From Lysinibacillus fusiformis (GTDB lineage: Bacteria; Bacillota; Bacilli; Bacillales_A; Planococcaceae): 64,000 nucleotides of DNA. Below, one piece after another: positions 61,515-64,000 of the stretch. The notes under the pieces are model-generated. The model was not told where the DNA came from and ran no database searches. It was given only the letters and a program-made list of their open reading frames with translations. Within the stretch, counting starts at the first letter, position 1. Every line of letters starts with the position of its first letter. The stretch spans positions 248,001-312,000 of the forward strand of contig NZ_PYWL01000002.1 of assembly GCF_003049525.1 (NCBI RefSeq). The letters are read 5' to 3'. A program made the position numbers and the translations under genes.

Positions 61515-62717
61515 ATGGATGTCATGAAGAAAGCATTAGAAATGCATGCACACTATAGTGGTAAATTAGAGGTGATTTCAAAAGTACCGGTACAGGATTC
61601 TTATGATCTAAGTCTTGCTTATTCACCTGGAGTGGCCGCACCGTGTGTGGAAATTGAAAGAAATCCATCGTTAGTTTATGACTATACAATGAAGGGGAAT
61701 ATGGTGGCAGTTGTATCAGATGGTACAGCAGTTTTAGGATTGGGCGATATAGGGCCTAAAGCTGCATTACCAGTTATGGAAGGGAAAGCGATTTTGTTAA
61801 AGCGTTTTGCCAATGTTGATGCTTTTCCAATATGTTTAGATACAAAAAGTACGGATGAAATCGTCAGCATTGTGAAGGCGCTTGCCCCTACGTTTGGGGC
61901 GGTAAATTTAGAGGATATTTCAGCACCTAGATGTTTTGAAATTGAGGATCGGCTACGTCAGGAATGTGATATCCCGGTATTCCATGATGATCAGCATGGG
62001 ACAGCAATTGTAGTAGGTGCCGCTATGATTAATGCCAATCGTATTGTGCAAAAGGATATTGCCACAATGAAGGTTGTCATCAATGGCGCGGGTGCAGCAG
62101 GGATCGCTATTTTGCGAATTCTTGTGCAAATGGGCTATAAAAATATTTTTATGTGTGATACAAAAGGTATTATTTATGAGGGACGTAAAGAAGGGATGAA
62201 TCCGATTAAAGAGGCGGTTGCTCATTTAACAAATCCAGAGAAAATACATGGTACGTTGAGTGACGCGCTCGTTGGGGCAGATGTCTTTATCGGTGTTTCG
62301 GTAGCTAATCTATTATCAGAGGCGCATATTGCATCTATGAATGAAAACCCGGTGGTCTTTGCATTAGCTAACCCAAATCCAGAAATTACGTATGAAAATG
62401 CTAAGGCGTGGGGAGTGCGAGTTATGGGTACAGGTCGTTCGGATTATCCAAATCAAATTAACAATGTCCTTGCCTTTCCTGGCATTTTCCGTGGTGCATT
62501 AGATGTACGTGCGACGGATATCAATGAAACTATGAAGCTTGCTGCAGTGGAAGCAATTGCTTCTCTTGTGAGTGACGAGGAGCTCGCGGAGGAATATATT
62601 GTTCCGAAATCTTTGGATGAGCGTGTCGTTGCAATTGTCTCTCGTGCAGTTAGCGGAGCAGCGGTCGAATCTGGCGTGTCGGAACTATTCCAACAAACTA
62701 CTGCGCTATCAGTTTAA
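61515..62717 (+). CDS. Malic enzyme (YtsJ/MaeA type)
   Basis: This 400-residue malic enzyme decarboxylates malate to pyruvate with reduction of NAD(P). The small bacterial form is recognised by LSLAYSPGVAAPCVEI, MVAVVSDGTAVLGLGDIGP, NLEDISAPRCFEIE, FHDDQHGTAIVVGAA, VINGAGAAGIAILRIL and FALANPNPEI. The cofactor loop reads MCDTKGIIYEGR, with Asp at the position that favours NAD, but this is not decisive. A Gly-rich AAGGATGGGATGG region precedes the ATG. It has its own promoter and terminator. Confidence 0.94.
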   Translation: MDVMKKALEMHAHYSGKLEVISKVPVQDSYDLSLAYSPGVAAPCVEIERNPSLVYDYTMKGNMVAVVSDGTAVLGLGDIGPKAALPVMEGKAILLKRFANVDAFPICLDTKSTDEIVSIVKALAPTFGAVNLEDISAPRCFEIEDRLRQECDIPVFHDDQHGTAIVVGAAMINANRIVQKDIATMKVVINGAGAAGIAILRILVQMGYKNIFMCDTKGIIYEGRKEGMNPIKEAVAHLTNPEKIHGTLSDALVGADVFIGVSVANLLSEAHIASMNENPVVFALANPNPEITYENAKAWGVRVMGTGRSDYPNQINNVLAFPGIFRGALDVRATDINETMKLAAVEAIASLVSDEELAEEYIVPKSLDERVVAIVSRAVSGAAVESGVSELFQQTTALSV

Positions 62718-62745
62718 CAAATAAAAGATATTGAAATACAGCAGA

Positions 62746-62781
62746 TGTAGAAAAGCAAAGATATGCTTTTCTACATTTTTT
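62746..62781 (+). terminator. Malic enzyme terminator
   Basis: TGTAGAAAAGCA and TGCTTTTCTACA form an exact 12 bp stem with a 6-base loop, followed by TTTTTT. Confidence 0.93.
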
Positions 62782-62944
62782 ATCGAATTTGCTCGAAAAA
62801 TGTTGTTGTTTAGTTTTTTATGTAATAAAATTGGTGAGTACAAGGTAATAAATTGTGCAATTGATTGTAAAGTATAAATACATAATGTTGTAATATTTTT
62901 AAAGAAAAATGGGTCTTTAGTCTATAAAAGAGGAGATAAAATAC

Positions 62945-64000
62945 ATGAAAACATTCGTTCAATTCCGGTCCATTAAAGCCAAGCTGATTGCTTTCTCTTT
63001 ATTGCTTTTAATGATTCCCCTTATTACCTTAGGCTATCTAAGCTATCAACAAAGTAAATCAAATTTAGAGTCGGTGGGAAAAGAAAATTTAAGAAACAGT
63101 GTGGAAATGACCATTGCCATGATTGAACAATTTAATCAAGAGGTAGAGGCAGGCAATTTATCTTTAGATGAAGCGCAAGAGAAAGTGAAGGTCGCTATTT
63201 TAGGTGAAATGGATAGTGATGGAAAGCGACCTATTAATAAAAATATTAAACTAGGTGAGAGTGGTTATATTTTTGTTGTGGACCAAAAGGGGAACTCTAT
63301 TGCGCATCCAAATATCGAGGGAAATAATGTCTGGGATGAGCAAGATGACAATGGGGTTAAGTATATGCAGGAAATCATTGCGAAGGGGAATGAAGGTGGT
63401 GGATTTGCCTCGTATTCGTGGCCATTACCAAATTCTGATCAACTAGAAGAAAAAGGGGTCTATGCAGAAACGGATCCGTATTGGGGATGGGTCATTGGTG
63501 CCAGTACGTATTTAGCAGACTTTAATAAGCCCGCGGAGAGTATTTTGAAATTAACGCTTGTTGTGATTGGCGTGGCTATTATGATCGGGCTATTTGTAAT
63601 TTGGCAATACGCGAGTAGTATGGCTAAGCCAATAAACCGAGTGGTCCAAGCGATGGAGCGATTTGCGGAGGGTGATTTGACGCAAGAAAATATGTCGATT
63701 CGCTCAAAAGATGAAATTGGCAAACTGGCAAACGCTATGAATCAAATGCAAGCTAAATTGAAGGACATGATACACAATATTGCTCAAGCGTCTGATTTAA
63801 TTAATACATCCAGTAAGGAGCTATCACAATCAGCTAATGAAGTGAATATGGGTGCTGAGCAAGTAGCAATTACGATGAATGAATTAGCATCTGGTGCAGA
63901 GGGACAAGCGCATCATTCTAACGAATTAACGTCCTTGATGGAACGTTTTACTGCTGATTTACGTGAAACAAATCAGCATGGGGAGCATATTCATCAATCT
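62945..64000 (+). CDS. Methyl-accepting chemotaxis protein, 3' end outside window
   Basis: The frame is open from ATG 62945 to the last base, 352 codons. It has a first helix (LIAFSLLLLMIPLITLGYLS), an extracellular single-Cache domain (LGESGYIFVVDQKGNSIAHP, GVYAETDPYWGWVIGASTY), a second helix near 200, HAMP (AKPINRVVQAMERFAEGDLT) and the start of the signalling coiled coil. AGAGGAGAT precedes the start. The sensor domain closely follows that of the receptor at 50176, so the two are paralogues. The conserved hairpin tip lies beyond the window. Confidence 0.93.
   Translation, partial: MKTFVQFRSIKAKLIAFSLLLLMIPLITLGYLSYQQSKSNLESVGKENLRNSVEMTIAMIEQFNQEVEAGNLSLDEAQEKVKVAILGEMDSDGKRPINKNIKLGESGYIFVVDQKGNSIAHPNIEGNNVWDEQDDNGVKYMQEIIAKGNEGGGFASYSWPLPNSDQLEEKGVYAETDPYWGWVIGASTYLADFNKPAESILKLTLVVIGVAIMIGLFVIWQYASSMAKPINRVVQAMERFAEGDLTQENMSIRSKDEIGKLANAMNQMQAKLKDMIHNIAQASDLINTSSKELSQSANEVNMGAEQVAITMNELASGAEGQAHHSNELTSLMERFTADLRETNQHGEHIHQS

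Noticed and set aside
62880..62944. Sigma-D (flagellar) promoter for the last chemoreceptor
   Set aside because: A TAAA word with a suitable distance exists, but the -10 AGTCTATA is too far from GCCGATAT.

Overview
The window looks like a chromosome segment of a low-GC, endospore-forming Bacillaceae/Planococcaceae firmicute, most like Lysinibacillus. Reasons: strong AGGAGG ribosome sites, frequent TTG/GTG starts, type-B RNase P RNA, and the gpsB - rnpB - ypsC - ypvA - ypwA core order known from Bacillus. No database search was possible. Family names rest on motifs, and gene order comparisons rest on memory of B. subtilis.

Layout. 1-6.6 kb is core genome: the tail of a YprB-like protein, gpsB, rnpB, a PAS-GGDEF-EAL cyclic-di-GMP protein, the rRNA methyltransferase ypsC and the DinG-type helicase ypvA. 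6.8-20.5 kb is one long ethanolamine-utilisation (eut) microcompartment operon: sensor kinase and ANTAR regulator (eutW, eutV), permease eutH, shell proteins (eutS, eutL, eutM, eutN and a second EutM-like protein), eutP, the lyase and its reactivase (eutA, eutB, eutC), aldehyde dehydrogenase eutE, two PduL-type phosphotransacylases and, unusually, a malate dehydrogenase as last gene. Two RNA attenuators with EutV-type motifs lie inside it. 20.8-23.8 kb holds a MerR regulator, a serine hydrolase and an AraC-type regulator. 23.9-28.5 kb has ypwA, a ba3-type oxidase operon on the minus strand behind an Fnr/Crp-like palindrome, and a CheX-like protein. A 29-residue membrane peptide follows a Fur-like box at 28.6 kb.

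29.0-41.0 kb is a plus-strand operon for pyroglutamyl-peptide use: peptide ABC transporter (its binding-protein gene carries a frameshift), IclR regulator, M14 peptidase, pyroglutamyl peptidase and the three 5-oxoprolinase subunits, leading from imported peptide to glutamate. 41.1-43.3 kb is a minus-strand envelope operon (HTH-DUF1232, LCP, PAP2) behind a perfect palindrome. A Na+/dicarboxylate symporter follows.

45.2-54.4 kb is the most intriguing part. It holds a MacB-like ABC exporter, a small acidic anchored protein, an OmpR-type two-component system, a chemoreceptor, an EAL protein with a damaged active site, and a secreted protein of five near-identical 48-residue repeats. Four promoters here share arrays of 2 to 6 CTCCA-like words spaced exactly 11 bp, each array ending at a fixed 8 bp from the -10 box. 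This points to one response-regulator regulon. 54.9-64 kb contains a DUF4183 protein, the double dynamin dynA, a rhodanese, a 21-bp tandem repeat, a metallo-beta-lactamase-fold hydrolase, malic enzyme and the start of a second chemoreceptor running off the end.
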